DNA of 59,250 bases, taken from JBFLYZ01 sp040756415. GTDB lineage: Bacteria; Bacteroidota; Bacteroidia; JADZBD01. Both the position numbers and the translations under genes were made by a program. Location of the stretch: NCBI GenBank assembly GCA_040756415.1, contig JBFLYZ010000018.1, positions 1 through 59,250 on the forward strand, written 5' to 3'. The notes beneath the pieces are model-generated. The model was given only the letters and a program-made list of their open reading frames with translations, did not search any database and was not told where the DNA came from. Of this stretch, positions 8,866 through 17,234 are shown in pieces. The first letter of the stretch is position 1; the number at the start of each line of letters is the position of its first letter.

Positions 8866-9906
8866 TCATTTTATACAACCCGAACCATACACTTTGGCGA
8901 TCTCAACGCCCAGCTCTCCGGCCTTTTTCCAGTCATCGCAGGCGGTCTTATCGCGCAGCATTTCTTTGGCTATTCCGCGATTCAGGTAGGCATAGCCGTA
9001 GCTGCTGTCGTACTTGATCGCCAGGTCGCAATCCTGGATGGCCCCCTTATAATCTTTCAGCTTCAGCCTGGCGCCCGCCCGGTTGTTATAGGCATAGGAG
9101 TAATCCGTCTTCAGTTGTATGGCCTTGTCGAAGTCAGATATAGCTCCCTTATAATCGCCCGCATCGAACCTGGCGCTGCCGCGGCTGTTATAGGTCTGGT
9201 AATCGGGCTTAAGCTTGATGGCCTGGTCGTAGGCCTCTACGGCCAGCTTGAACTCGCCCTTCTTACGGTAGGCGCTGCCCAGGTTGCACCATACAAAGGC
9301 CAGCGTAGGATCAATGCTCTTGGCCTTGATGTAATCCGCAATGGCCCCGTCAATATCCTCGAGCATGCGCTTGGAGCTGCCGCGGTCGTTATACGCATAG
9401 GCGTAATCGGGCTTGATGGTGATGGCCTTGTTGAAATCCTCGACAGCCCCTTTATAGTCCGCGTTCTCGAACTTTAGCCCGCCCCGGTAATACCAGGCAT
9501 CCACATAATTGGGGTTCTTCAGCACAGCGGTATTGTAATCGTTCATGGCATCTTCTTTCTTGCCGAGCTGGTAATAGGCCTGCGCGCGGCTGAAATAGGG
9601 CAGGTTATCGTTCGGATCGATCTCCATGCACTTGTTAAAATCCTGTATAGCCCCGTTGTAATCTTTCAGCACATACTTGGCCGTGCCCCGGTTATACCAG
9701 GCCTTTTCGAAATCGGGCTTGAGCGTCAGCGCCTGGGTGAAGTCGGAGATGGCCGCCTGGTAGTTCTTGCTCTCGTAATTGGTCACTCCGCTGTTATAGA
9801 ACTTCTCGGCCTCCTGGTTGGGTATGGTGGATACCTTTACCGTATCCTGCGCAGCGGCAGTACAGCAGATGCCGGTTGCGGCAGCAAGGATCAACAATCG
9901 TTTCAT
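8866..9906 (-). CDS. Secreted tetratricopeptide repeat protein
   Basis: This 346-residue protein consists of a signal peptide (about 1-19, MKRLLILAAATGICCTAAAQ) and about eight consecutive TPRs of 34 residues. The repeats contain patterns such as AWYNRGTAKYVLKDYNGAIQDFNKC and AYNNRAGARLKLKDYKGAI. TPRs form a superhelix that binds peptide ligands, so the protein is probably a periplasmic scaffold. It is directly upstream of the PorE-like gene, which also begins with TPRs, suggesting the two act in one envelope assembly. No catalytic motif is visible. Confidence 0.87.
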   Translation of the reverse strand: MKRLLILAAATGICCTAAAQDTVKVSTIPNQEAEKFYNSGVTNYESKNYQAAISDFTQALTLKPDFEKAWYNRGTAKYVLKDYNGAIQDFNKCMEIDPNDNLPYFSRAQAYYQLGKKEDAMNDYNTAVLKNPNYVDAWYYRGGLKFENADYKGAVEDFNKAITIKPDYAYAYNDRGSSKRMLEDIDGAIADYIKAKSIDPTLAFVWCNLGSAYRKKGEFKLAVEAYDQAIKLKPDYQTYNSRGSARFDAGDYKGAISDFDKAIQLKTDYSYAYNNRAGARLKLKDYKGAIQDCDLAIKYDSSYGYAYLNRGIAKEMLRDKTACDDWKKAGELGVEIAKVYGSGCIK

Positions 9907-9984
9907 GCTTCGGGGTTTAGGGATTGCTATGGCAAGATAACAATTTTTGATAAAACAAAAATAATACCGGACGGCTGAAGGAAT

Positions 9985-10014
9985 AAAAAAGCCCTCCTGC
10001 GTTTGCCGGAGGGC
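9985..10014 (-). terminator. Intrinsic terminator of the gene at 10037-10501
   Basis: In the minus-strand RNA, GCCCTCC pairs with GGAGGGC around a 10-nt loop, followed by six Us. It lies 22 nt after the stop codon of the small secreted protein. Confidence 0.85.
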
Positions 10015-10036
10015 GTATAGGAAGGGAATGGACCTT

Positions 10037-10501
10037 CTATTTCTTCTTGCTGCCGGGCTTGGCCTTAAGCGTACCGCTGAAGGTATAGGTCTTCACCGTT
10101 TTGCCTTTACGTTGCAGCTCGGCCGTACCTTCAATATCCTCACCGGTCACAGTGCCGCTCCAGATCATGATCTCGCCTTTGTCGTTGGGCTTGGTCTCAC
10201 AATCGAAGGTATATATCTTTTTTTCCGAAGTGCTGTCGATAACGGTGCAGTTGTAAGGCGAATTCGAAAAGCCCCAGTCCATGAACAGTACGGATTTGAA
10301 TTTACCGGTATTGAATTTAAGCTCGTCATCCGGGCAAATGGGCTTCGACTTGCCGTCCTGCAATACTTCAACCACATACGTTTTCGTATCCAGGGGCAAT
10401 TTGGGCTTGGTTTGATACGAGGTGAAAGCAAAACAAAGCACAGCAAAACCAGCCAGGGCAGTTGTTATTGATCTTTTGCGGTGTAGAATTACTTTTTTCA
10501 T
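10037..10501 (-). CDS. Small secreted hypothetical protein
   Basis: This protein has 154 residues counted from ATG 10501. It starts with a basic stretch and a hydrophobic signal (ITTALAGFAVLCFAFTSYQ), then a beta-rich domain of about 110 residues with two Cys (ICPDDE and FDCETK) that could form a disulphide, and a basic KPGSKKK tail. An upstream ATG at 10519 would add six residues; 10501 is preferred because it gives a standard signal peptide. I recognise no family. It is flanked by its own terminator and by a divergent promoter region toward the M42 gene, so it is probably transcribed alone. Confidence 0.7.
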   Translation of the reverse strand: MKKVILHRKRSITTALAGFAVLCFAFTSYQTKPKLPLDTKTYVVEVLQDGKSKPICPDDELKFNTGKFKSVLFMDWGFSNSPYNCTVIDSTSEKKIYTFDCETKPNDKGEIMIWSGTVTGEDIEGTAELQRKGKTVKTYTFSGTLKAKPGSKKK

Positions 10502-10595
10502 AGGTCTTGGTTTGGTCATTTTTGGAAATTCAAAATAAAGAAAAAACCCGAGATTTTTAAAAACAACTTTTCAACAAAATAGCAACAAAATCAGC

Positions 10596-10603
10596 TATAT
10601 TTG
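10596..10603 (+). promoter_or_regulatory. -7 box before the M42 peptidase gene
   Basis: TATATTTG matches TAnnTTTG, 21 nt before the ATG at 10625, in an AT-rich divergent intergenic region. No matching -33 TTG is obvious. Confidence 0.5.
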
Positions 10604-10624
10604 CGCCCTTAAATTACCAAGACC

Positions 10625-11719
10625 ATGCCAAAAAAGCAAGCCGCTGTGCTGAATGCCGGCTCACTGAAGTTCCTGGAGAATTACCTGAACAACCCCTCGC
10701 CCACCGGGTTTGAAAAAGAGGGTCAGAAGCTCTGGCTCGATTACATTACTCCTTATATAGACGATCATTTTTCGGACACCTACGGCACGGCCGTGGGGGT
10801 GATCAACCCCAAAGCCGATTACAAAGTGGTGATCGAGGCGCATGCCGATGAGATATCCTGGTTCGTACATTACATTACCAAGGAAGGTTTTATTTACCTG
10901 CGCAGGAACGGTGGCTCCGACCACCAGATCGCTCCTTCCAAGCGCGTGAACATCCATACCGATAAAGGCATCGTAAAGGCCGTGTTCGGCTGGCCGGCCA
11001 TTCACGTACGCGAGCCGGGGCGCGAGGAGACCCCTACGCTTAAGAATATTTTTCTCGATTGCGGATGCTCGTCTGACAAGGAAGTGGAGGAGCTGGGCGT
11101 GCATGTGGGCTGCGTGGTCACCTACGAGGACCAGTTCATGACCCTGAACAACCGTTATTTTGTGGGCCGCGCCCTCGATAACCGCGTGGGCGGCTTTATG
11201 ATCGCTGAAGTGGCCCGTCTCATTAAGGAAAGCAAGGTGAAGCTGCCCTTCGGATTGTATATCACCAACTCCGTACAGGAAGAGGTGGGGCTGCGCGGGG
11301 CCGAAATGATCGTCAAGCGCATCCAGCCCGATGTGGCCCTCATCACCGATGTGTGCCACGATACCCAAACGCCCATGATGAACAAGATCGCGCAGGGCGA
11401 TATCCATTGCGGCAAAGGCCCCGTGCTCACCTACGGGCCGGCCGTTCATAATAACCTGCTGAAGCTGATCATCCATACGGCCGAGAAGAACCGGATCCCT
11501 TTCCAGCGCGAGGCCGTATCGCGCTCCACGGGCACCGATACCGATGCCTTCGCCTATAATGGCGGGGGCGTGCCGTCCGCGCTGATCTCGCTGCCCCTTC
11601 GCTACATGCATACCACGGTGGAGTCGGTGCATAAGAAAGACGTGGAGAGTGTGATCCGGCTGATATTCGAAACGCTGAAGAGCATTAAAAAAGGACAGAA
11701 CTTCAATTATCTTCAATAA
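10625..11719 (+). CDS. M42 family metallo-aminopeptidase
   Basis: This 364-residue cytoplasmic enzyme belongs to the M42 (glutamyl aminopeptidase/cellulase M, TET-type) family, which uses two metals to remove N-terminal residues from peptides and usually forms dodecamers. Visible metal and catalytic motifs are VIEAHADEISWFV (His/Asp), RALDNRVGG (bridging Asp), QEEVGLRGAE (catalytic Glu pair), ITDVCHDTQTP (Asp ligand) and the late PLRYMHTTVESV (His ligand). The insertion forming the PDZ-like dimerisation domain sits between the first two motifs. A terminator follows, so it seems monocistronic. Confidence 0.93.
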   Translation: MPKKQAAVLNAGSLKFLENYLNNPSPTGFEKEGQKLWLDYITPYIDDHFSDTYGTAVGVINPKADYKVVIEAHADEISWFVHYITKEGFIYLRRNGGSDHQIAPSKRVNIHTDKGIVKAVFGWPAIHVREPGREETPTLKNIFLDCGCSSDKEVEELGVHVGCVVTYEDQFMTLNNRYFVGRALDNRVGGFMIAEVARLIKESKVKLPFGLYITNSVQEEVGLRGAEMIVKRIQPDVALITDVCHDTQTPMMNKIAQGDIHCGKGPVLTYGPAVHNNLLKLIIHTAEKNRIPFQREAVSRSTGTDTDAFAYNGGGVPSALISLPLRYMHTTVESVHKKDVESVIRLIFETLKSIKKGQNFNYLQ

Positions 11720-11726
11720 GGGACGG

Positions 11727-11752
11727 GCGGGCCGCACAGGGCCTGCTTTTTT
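11727..11752 (+). terminator. Intrinsic terminator after the M42 gene
   Basis: GCGGGCC pairs with GGCCTGC (one G-U pair) around a six-nt loop, followed by six Ts. It starts 7 nt after the stop codon. Confidence 0.75.
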
Positions 11753-11800
11753 CGTTTCCTGAAAATTTATCTACTTTTATTTCGCTCTAAACAAAAAAGC

Positions 11801-13342
11801 ATGGCGTTATTGGGCTCGATCCTGAAGCGTACGATCAAACTGGGCACCCAACTGCCCCGTATACGCAGGCAGAATGCCTATAAGCAGCAGATCGGCACGC
11901 TCCGCAAGCTGCTCAGCAAAGCGGAATACACCTCGTTCGGGGAATACTATAATTTCTCACGCATCCTGAACGATAAGGAGGTGGTAAAGGCCTTCCAGCA
12001 TTCTGTACCCACGCACGATTACAATTCTATTTTCAAAAGCTGGTGGTACCGGAGCCTGAACGGAGAATCGTATGTGTGCTGGCCCGGGCGGGTGAAGTAC
12101 TTCGCCCTGAGCTCAGGCACTTCGGAGGCTTCGAGCAAATACATACCGGTGACGCGCGAAATGCTGAAGGCCATACAGAAGACCAGCATACGGCAGATCC
12201 TTACACAGGGCCACTTCGACCTGCCGGAAGAGCACTACGAAAAAGGGATACTCATGCTCGGGGGCAGCACCCACCTGAACTACAACGGCACCTATTTCGA
12301 AGGCGACCTGAGCGGGATAACGACCAGCAATATACCCTTCTGGTTCCAGCATTTCTATAAGCCCGGCAGGCGCATATCCAAAGAGCGCGACTGGAACTCC
12401 AAGCTGGACGAGATCGCGCGCAACGCGAAGAACTGGGACATCTCCATCATTTGCGGGGTGCCGGCCTGGGTGCAGATCCTGCTCGAGAAGATCACCGCTG
12501 AATACAACCTGAAGACCATACACGATATCTGGCCCAACCTGCGCGTGTACGTGCATGGCGGGGTATCGCTGGCCCCTTACAAAAAGGGATTCGACAAGCT
12601 GCTGGCCCGGCCCATCATTTACCTGGAAACCTACCTGGCCTCCGAAGGCTTTATCGCCTACCAGAGCCGGCCCGATACCGAGGGCATGCGGCTGGTCACC
12701 GACAACGGCATATTCTTCGAGTTCGTGCCTTTCACCGGGCGCAATTTCGATGCGGACGGCAACATGGTAAAACAGCCCGAAACGCTGACCATACATGAAG
12801 TGGAGGAAAACACCGAGTACGCGCTGCTGCTCTCCACCTGCGCGGGCGCCTGGCGCTACCTGATAGGCGATACGATCAGGTTCACTTCGCTGGAGCACAC
12901 CGAGATCATTATTACCGGCCGCACCAAGCAGTTCCTGAGCCTTTGCGGTGAGCACCTGTCGCAGGATAACATGAACCGGGCGGTTGAAATGGTTTCGGAA
13001 GAGCTCAATATCGACATCAAGGAATTTACGGTGGCCGGCATACCCCACGGCACGCTGTTCGCGCATAAATGGTTCATCGGCACTGACGATAAGGTGGACG
13101 CGAAACGCATTGCCGAAAAGATCGATGAAAAGCTCAAGGTGCTCAATGACGATTACCGCGTAGAGCGCAGCGCGGCCCTGAAAGAGGTGATCGCGGAGGT
13201 TTACCCGGTAAGGTTCTTCTACGACTGGATGCGCACGCACGGCAAGGAAGGCGGGCAGAACAAATTTCCCCGCGTGATCAAGAACGCCCGGCTGGAAGAC
13301 TGGGAAAAATTCCTTTCTGAAAACAAGCTGAGCGCGGTATGA
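11801..13342 (+). CDS. GH3 family acyl-acid amido synthetase-like protein
   Basis: This 513-residue protein belongs to the GH3 branch of adenylate-forming enzymes. Plant members join amino acids to auxin or jasmonate through an acyl-AMP; bacterial members are mostly uncharacterised. Diagnostic segments are the phosphate-binding loop YFALSSGTSEASSKYIPVT near residue 100, ETYLASEGFIAYQ, a YRYLIGDTIRFT-like segment (WRYLIGDTIRF) near 350 and IIITGRTKQFLSLCGEHLS, which match the ATP/AMP motifs. It ends inside the first codons of the LysE gene (4-nt overlap), so the two are translationally coupled. An amino-acid conjugation role is inferred. Confidence 0.9.
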   Translation: MALLGSILKRTIKLGTQLPRIRRQNAYKQQIGTLRKLLSKAEYTSFGEYYNFSRILNDKEVVKAFQHSVPTHDYNSIFKSWWYRSLNGESYVCWPGRVKYFALSSGTSEASSKYIPVTREMLKAIQKTSIRQILTQGHFDLPEEHYEKGILMLGGSTHLNYNGTYFEGDLSGITTSNIPFWFQHFYKPGRRISKERDWNSKLDEIARNAKNWDISIICGVPAWVQILLEKITAEYNLKTIHDIWPNLRVYVHGGVSLAPYKKGFDKLLARPIIYLETYLASEGFIAYQSRPDTEGMRLVTDNGIFFEFVPFTGRNFDADGNMVKQPETLTIHEVEENTEYALLLSTCAGAWRYLIGDTIRFTSLEHTEIIITGRTKQFLSLCGEHLSQDNMNRAVEMVSEELNIDIKEFTVAGIPHGTLFAHKWFIGTDDKVDAKRIAEKIDEKLKVLNDDYRVERSAALKEVIAEVYPVRFFYDWMRTHGKEGGQNKFPRVIKNARLEDWEKFLSENKLSAV

Positions 13343-13971
13343 ACCTGGTATTTGACGCGATGTACAAGGGCTTTGCGCTGGGAATGGCGTTATGCATCTC
13401 CATCGGCCCGGCTTTTTTCGCGCTCATACAATCCAGCCTGAAGAACGGATACCGCTCGGGCATTGCCCTGGCCCTGGGTATCTTTTTGAGCGATACGGCC
13501 TGCGTGGCCCTGGCCTACCTGGGTGCTTCCAGCCTCTTTGCTAAAGAAGAGAACAAGACCATTATCGGTGTTATCGGGGGAACTATCCTGCTTGTATTCG
13601 GCATCTACAACATCTTCCAGAAAAAGTCCATTACCGAGGACGATCATGCTGACGATATCGTGATCAAAAAAGTAAACCTCCCGTTCATGGTGCTCAAGGG
13701 TTTCTTCCTGAACATCCTGAACCCGTTCGTGATCCTGCTCTGGATAGGCTGGGTAGGACTGGTCAGCTCGCGCGAAGAGTACACGCACGTGGAAATAATC
13801 ATTTTTTTCGTGACCACCCTGGCCACCGTGCTGGCTACCGATATCCTCAAGGCGCTGGCAGCCGGAAAGATCAAAAAATTCCTGAACGCCAGAACGCTGG
13901 CATTGGTGAACCGCCTCGTGGGCTTAATTATGGCCGGGTGCGGTGTCTGGATGATGTACCGCGTGTTCTGA
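13339..13971 (+). CDS. LysE family amino-acid exporter
   Basis: This 210-residue inner-membrane protein has about six hydrophobic segments. The N-terminal GMALCISIGPAFFALIQSSLKNGYRSGIALALG is the LysE/RhtB signature, and GFFLNILNPFVILLWIGWVG in the middle is the second conserved block. Family members export amino acids and related small compounds. A charged cytoplasmic loop (about 95-112, with DDHADD) separates the halves. Its ATG overlaps the GH3 stop codon (ATGA), so the substrate may be an amino acid or an amino-acid conjugate linked to GH3, which is inference. Confidence 0.9.
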   Translation: MNLVFDAMYKGFALGMALCISIGPAFFALIQSSLKNGYRSGIALALGIFLSDTACVALAYLGASSLFAKEENKTIIGVIGGTILLVFGIYNIFQKKSITEDDHADDIVIKKVNLPFMVLKGFFLNILNPFVILLWIGWVGLVSSREEYTHVEIIIFFVTTLATVLATDILKALAAGKIKKFLNARTLALVNRLVGLIMAGCGVWMMYRVF

Positions 13972-14820
13972 TCAACTGATGATATAGTTGCGTACGGAAG
14001 AGACCTTCAGGCGCAGCAGGTTCAGTTGCTTTTCGGTGATCTCCGTTTTGGTCCGCACCTTCGAGTTGACAGAATCGTAATCGATCTCAATCCCGTAGTA
14101 CGCTGACTTCAAATCCTGCAGCCGGATAAGCAGATCGGCTATGTCCTTATCCTGGTTATAGGTGCGGATGAGCTCGATGATATTATCCAGGTACAATTGC
14201 TGCTGGGCGATAAGGGCCAGGCCTTCCTGGTCGTCTTTCTTCACGATGTTGGACGAGATATACAATCCTTCTATAAAGCCGCCCGTAAGAATCATCAGGC
14301 CCACGTCCTCGCGCTTGTTGTCACGAAAGTAGCGGTTGGCCTCGTTGTACGACATCAGGATGAACTTATACAGCGAATCCTTGTTGTTGATGTTATCCTT
14401 ATATTTCTTTACAAAAGCGGCAGCCTGGGTGGACAGGTTCAGCTCGTTCATTACCTTTTCAACCTTGTCGAGGTACTTCAGGGCCATGTTGTGATCGTCA
14501 TAAACGGTGGCATACCCCATGTCTACGCAGTAAACACCCAGGTTCAGTCCCTTGAGATAGTTGGGAAGGTAGTCGGCTGTTTTATCCTTCGTGCGCTCAA
14601 ACACCTTTGTGGTATACGCGTTGTCATAGGATCGCAGCGCGGTGGATACCTCCAGGGGCGCTGGCAGGGCATACAGCTTCATGTCCGAAAGTCCGCTGGT
14701 ATCGGTGGTCTTTACGGATGACGAGTCGGAAGGCTCGCCCTGGCCGTTACCACCTGAACTACCGCAGGAGCCCGTAAGGACATACACTAAAAGCAAGGAG
14801 GCAAATCTCAGGGTTTTCAT
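13972..14820 (-). CDS. Hypothetical lipoprotein
   Basis: This 282-residue protein has a lipobox LTGSC at about residues 15-19, followed by a Gly/Ser-rich linker typical of surface or outer-membrane lipoproteins. The rest is predicted helical and charged, with a motif-like YCVDMGYATVYDDHNMALKYLDKVEKVM around 95-125 and LMILTGGFIEGLYISSN near 180. I recognise it only as a Bacteroidota conserved unknown. It abuts the convergent LysE gene with no spacer and begins 1 nt from the end of the upstream T9SS cargo gene, so the two may form an operon. Confidence 0.78.
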   Translation of the reverse strand: MKTLRFASLLLVYVLTGSCGSSGGNGQGEPSDSSSVKTTDTSGLSDMKLYALPAPLEVSTALRSYDNAYTTKVFERTKDKTADYLPNYLKGLNLGVYCVDMGYATVYDDHNMALKYLDKVEKVMNELNLSTQAAAFVKKYKDNINNKDSLYKFILMSYNEANRYFRDNKREDVGLMILTGGFIEGLYISSNIVKKDDQEGLALIAQQQLYLDNIIELIRTYNQDKDIADLLIRLQDLKSAYYGIEIDYDSVNSKVRTKTEITEKQLNLLRLKVSSVRNYIIS

Positions 14821-14821
14821 A

Positions 14822-15967
14822 TCAGTTTCCGTTTACGATCACTTTCTGTTCATATTTCTCATTCTCCGAGCTGGCCCGCACAATATACACTCCCGGTTTA
14901 AGATTATTGTTCACATCGATGGAGAAGTCGAAGGACCCGGCATCATCGCGCACCGGCACCTGGGAATACACCAGGTTGCCGAGCATATCGATGACCGCCA
15001 CCGTTATTGTTTTATCCTTGCCCTGCGGGCAATCCTCCAGTTTCACGCTGCATTTGCCCATGCATGGATTGGGAAAGACCTGGAACGTGCATGATCCTTT
15101 CTCCTGGCTGTTCTCTACCGCTATAATGGAGAAATATTCGCTCTTCCCGTCAAAGTCGGTTTGCTTCAGCCGGTAATACGAGGTGCCGCTGGCAGGCGCC
15201 CCATCCGTATAAGAATATTCGCGGGTCGTGGTGCTGTTGCCCGCGCCCTTCACTTTCGCCAGCTCGCTGAACGTAGCCCCGTTCGTGCTGCGCTCGATGG
15301 TAAAAAAATCGTTGTTGGTCTCCGATGCGGTTGCCCACTTCACCACCACCTGCCTGTTCTCCATCCGGGCGCTGAACGAAGTAAGCTCAATGGGAAGGGG
15401 AGAAGTGTAGATGATCTTTACCTGAATATGGTCAATGAACGCGGTCTTCTCGCCTCCCCCGTTCGATTTTTTCTGTATGGCTATGGCTACACCGAACCCG
15501 GAAGCGTTGATCTCGGCCGGGGTCCATGCCGTTCCCCATATGTCGCTGGGCCCGCCATAGGTCCTTACCCCATCGGCATCGGGCCAGTGCCCTGAAACAG
15601 CGTAGTCGTTGCCCGCAAGGGCTCCGGATTTGAGCAGGCGCACCGACCTGTCCTCAATCTTGTTGTCCTGCCCTTTTCGCTCTATGGTTACTTCTATGCC
15701 ATCGATAACGGAGCCGGCCGGGATAGCGAAACCAAAATCCCTGGCGACCAGGTATCTTGACGATTCCCCGTCTTCGACCCCCACTTCGGCATACCGGTTA
15801 TCGGAGCCATAGATGTCGCTTTTATTGTTCCACCCTTCGGTTCCCAGCGCTATTTCGTCATTATCCGAAGGGTTATTGGGGCCGCCCGTGGCGCAGATGA
15901 GAAGCAAGGCAGTGAAAGGAATGACCAGGAATCTCTTCTCTCCTCGGGGGAAAAAGGTCATTTTCAT
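14822..15967 (-). CDS. Secreted T9SS cargo protein
   Basis: This 381-residue protein has an N-terminal signal peptide (hydrophobic run about 12-25 after a basic start) and a beta-rich domain to about 195 with an Ig/lectin-like look. A fibronectin-type linker block follows (PIELTSFSARMENRQVVVKWATASETNNDFFTIERS), which is very common just before T9SS sorting domains. The end is a type A C-terminal domain with FQVFPNPCMGKC, VIDMLGNLVYSQ and LKPGVYIVRA...QKVIVNGN. Export by the T9SS with C-terminal removal is the expected fate. Ligand or activity is unknown. Met3 is an alternative start. Confidence 0.86.
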   Translation of the reverse strand: MKMTFFPRGEKRFLVIPFTALLLICATGGPNNPSDNDEIALGTEGWNNKSDIYGSDNRYAEVGVEDGESSRYLVARDFGFAIPAGSVIDGIEVTIERKGQDNKIEDRSVRLLKSGALAGNDYAVSGHWPDADGVRTYGGPSDIWGTAWTPAEINASGFGVAIAIQKKSNGGGEKTAFIDHIQVKIIYTSPLPIELTSFSARMENRQVVVKWATASETNNDFFTIERSTNGATFSELAKVKGAGNSTTTREYSYTDGAPASGTSYYRLKQTDFDGKSEYFSIIAVENSQEKGSCTFQVFPNPCMGKCSVKLEDCPQGKDKTITVAVIDMLGNLVYSQVPVRDDAGSFDFSIDVNNNLKPGVYIVRASSENEKYEQKVIVNGN

Positions 15968-16039
15968 GGGGAGGCGGTTTGAAATTTAAGGTTAAGATAG
16001 GTAAAGCGGGGCATGTTTGCAAATATCCCGCATATACGA

Positions 16040-16447
16040 TCACTTTTCAAGGATGGATCTGATGTCGGGTTTGAAATAGCGCTCGCTCTTCATGATCTTA
16101 CCGTCTTCACGAAAAATGGGGTTGCCGTTCTCATCCAGCTTGGACATGTTGCTGCGGTGTATCTCATCGAATATCTCCTCGATCCTGTACTGCAGGCCGT
16201 GCTTGAGGATGGTGCCGAACAGGATATAAAGCTTGTCGCCCAGGGCGTCAGCGATCTCGGTCAGGTCGCCTCGCCTGCACGCCTCCAGGTACTCCTCGTT
16301 CTCTTCGTGCATCAGGCGGTGACGCAGGGTATACTCGGCCTCGCTGATCCGCCCTTCGGGGACCTCTCTGCTCCCTATCCGGAACACTTCATGAAACTCC
16401 TTGACGGAATTGATCTTTTCAAGCAGCATGGATCGGGTATCTTCCAT
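16040..16447 (-). CDS. MazG/PRA-PH-like nucleotide pyrophosphohydrolase
   Basis: This 135-residue all-alpha protein carries the EE..E..DALGDKLY arrangement of the MazG/phosphoribosyl-ATP pyrophosphohydrolase superfamily: HEENEEYLEACRRGDLTEIADALGDKLYILFG. Those acidic residues bind Mg2+ and hydrolyse the alpha-beta phosphate bond of nucleoside triphosphates. The C-terminal HRSNMSKLDENGNPIFREDGKIMKS is another block typical of this subgroup. Its ATG overlaps the stop codon of the upstream Skp-like gene by one base (TAATG), indicating translational coupling. Substrate is unknown; house-cleaning of odd dNTPs is a reasonable guess. Confidence 0.85.
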   Translation of the reverse strand: MEDTRSMLLEKINSVKEFHEVFRIGSREVPEGRISEAEYTLRHRLMHEENEEYLEACRRGDLTEIADALGDKLYILFGTILKHGLQYRIEEIFDEIHRSNMSKLDENGNPIFREDGKIMKSERYFKPDIRSILEK

Positions 16448-17115
16448 TATTTTTCTTTTTTATCGGTGGACTCCTTGTCTTTGCCGGTATTCTTCAGGCT
16501 TTCCTGGTATTCTGCGTTCAGCGCGGCTATCACCTCGTTGGTGACATCCAACTGGTCATTGATCCCGAGGGCTCCTTCTCCCCTGGTGTTAAAGGTCAGT
16601 ATGCAGGAATAGTTGTTGGCCTTGCTGAAGGCCTTGAAGAAGAGATAGAGCCTGTTCTGCACATCGGCCAGCTCCTTGGCCACCTGGTCCTGCAGCACGG
16701 GGTACTGCTTCTCCATATTGGCCAGCTCCTCGTTGCGTTTCTTCAGGTCGGCCTCGATCTGGAGCGATTTCTCTTTGGTGTACAGGCCCGCACCCGCCTT
16801 GTCGATATAATCGTTGTAGTCCTGGGCCAGGGATTTCTGGCGCTGGTTATACAACGCTTCAAAACCGCTCAGCTTCTGCTCGGTGGATTGTTTCACCTTT
16901 TTGTAGTATTCGTATTTCTCAAAGAGCGAATCGGAGTTCACATACACGATCTCGGATTTTCTCTGCTCCTGGGTGGTGTTGATGGACTTGGCCAGGCTGT
17001 CGATGACCTCGGCCTGCGAGCGCGATTGCACATCGGGCGCGGAAAAATGAAGGTAATACAGGATGATAACGGCAACGAGCAGTACGATGTTAAGCAGGAA
17101 GGATAAACGATTCAC
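16447..17115 (-). CDS. OmpH/Skp-like periplasmic chaperone
   Basis: This protein has 222 residues from a GTG at 17115, which gives a proper N-terminal hydrophobic segment (LSFLLNIVLLVAVIILYYLHF). The ATG at 17190 would put 25 odd residues in front of it. The region of about 60-190 is a long charged coiled coil with the Skp pattern (YVNSDSLFEKYEYYKKV, then LSGFEALYNQRQKSLAQDYNDY), and the C-terminal part returns to a short globular body (NNYSCILTFNTRGEGALGIND). Skp proteins hold unfolded outer-membrane proteins in the periplasm. The hydrophobic segment may stay as an anchor. Confidence 0.8.
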   Translation of the reverse strand: MNRLSFLLNIVLLVAVIILYYLHFSAPDVQSRSQAEVIDSLAKSINTTQEQRKSEIVYVNSDSLFEKYEYYKKVKQSTEQKLSGFEALYNQRQKSLAQDYNDYIDKAGAGLYTKEKSLQIEADLKKRNEELANMEKQYPVLQDQVAKELADVQNRLYLFFKAFSKANNYSCILTFNTRGEGALGINDQLDVTNEVIAALNAEYQESLKNTGKDKESTDKKEK

Positions 17116-17176
17116 GGTCTGGTTGTTTTGTTTGATGCGGACAAAGATAAAAGAAAAGTGCCAAAAGGGCGGGCGC

Positions 17177-17212
17177 AAAAAACGCGTCACGCTGAAAAGC
17201 CGCGTGACGCGT
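17177..17212 (-). terminator. Intrinsic terminator of the CxxC/T9SS-tail gene
   Basis: In the minus-strand RNA, ACGCGTCACGC pairs perfectly with GCGTGACGCGT around a 9-nt loop, followed by a run of Us. It begins 22 nt after the stop codon at 17235. Confidence 0.85.
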
Positions 17213-17234
17213 CACCCCTAAACCAACCATTGAA

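Noticed and set aside
12113..13240. A 375-residue frame opposite the GH3 gene
   Set aside because: It is a shadow of a well-supported gene; no signal peptide, domain or promoter was seen.
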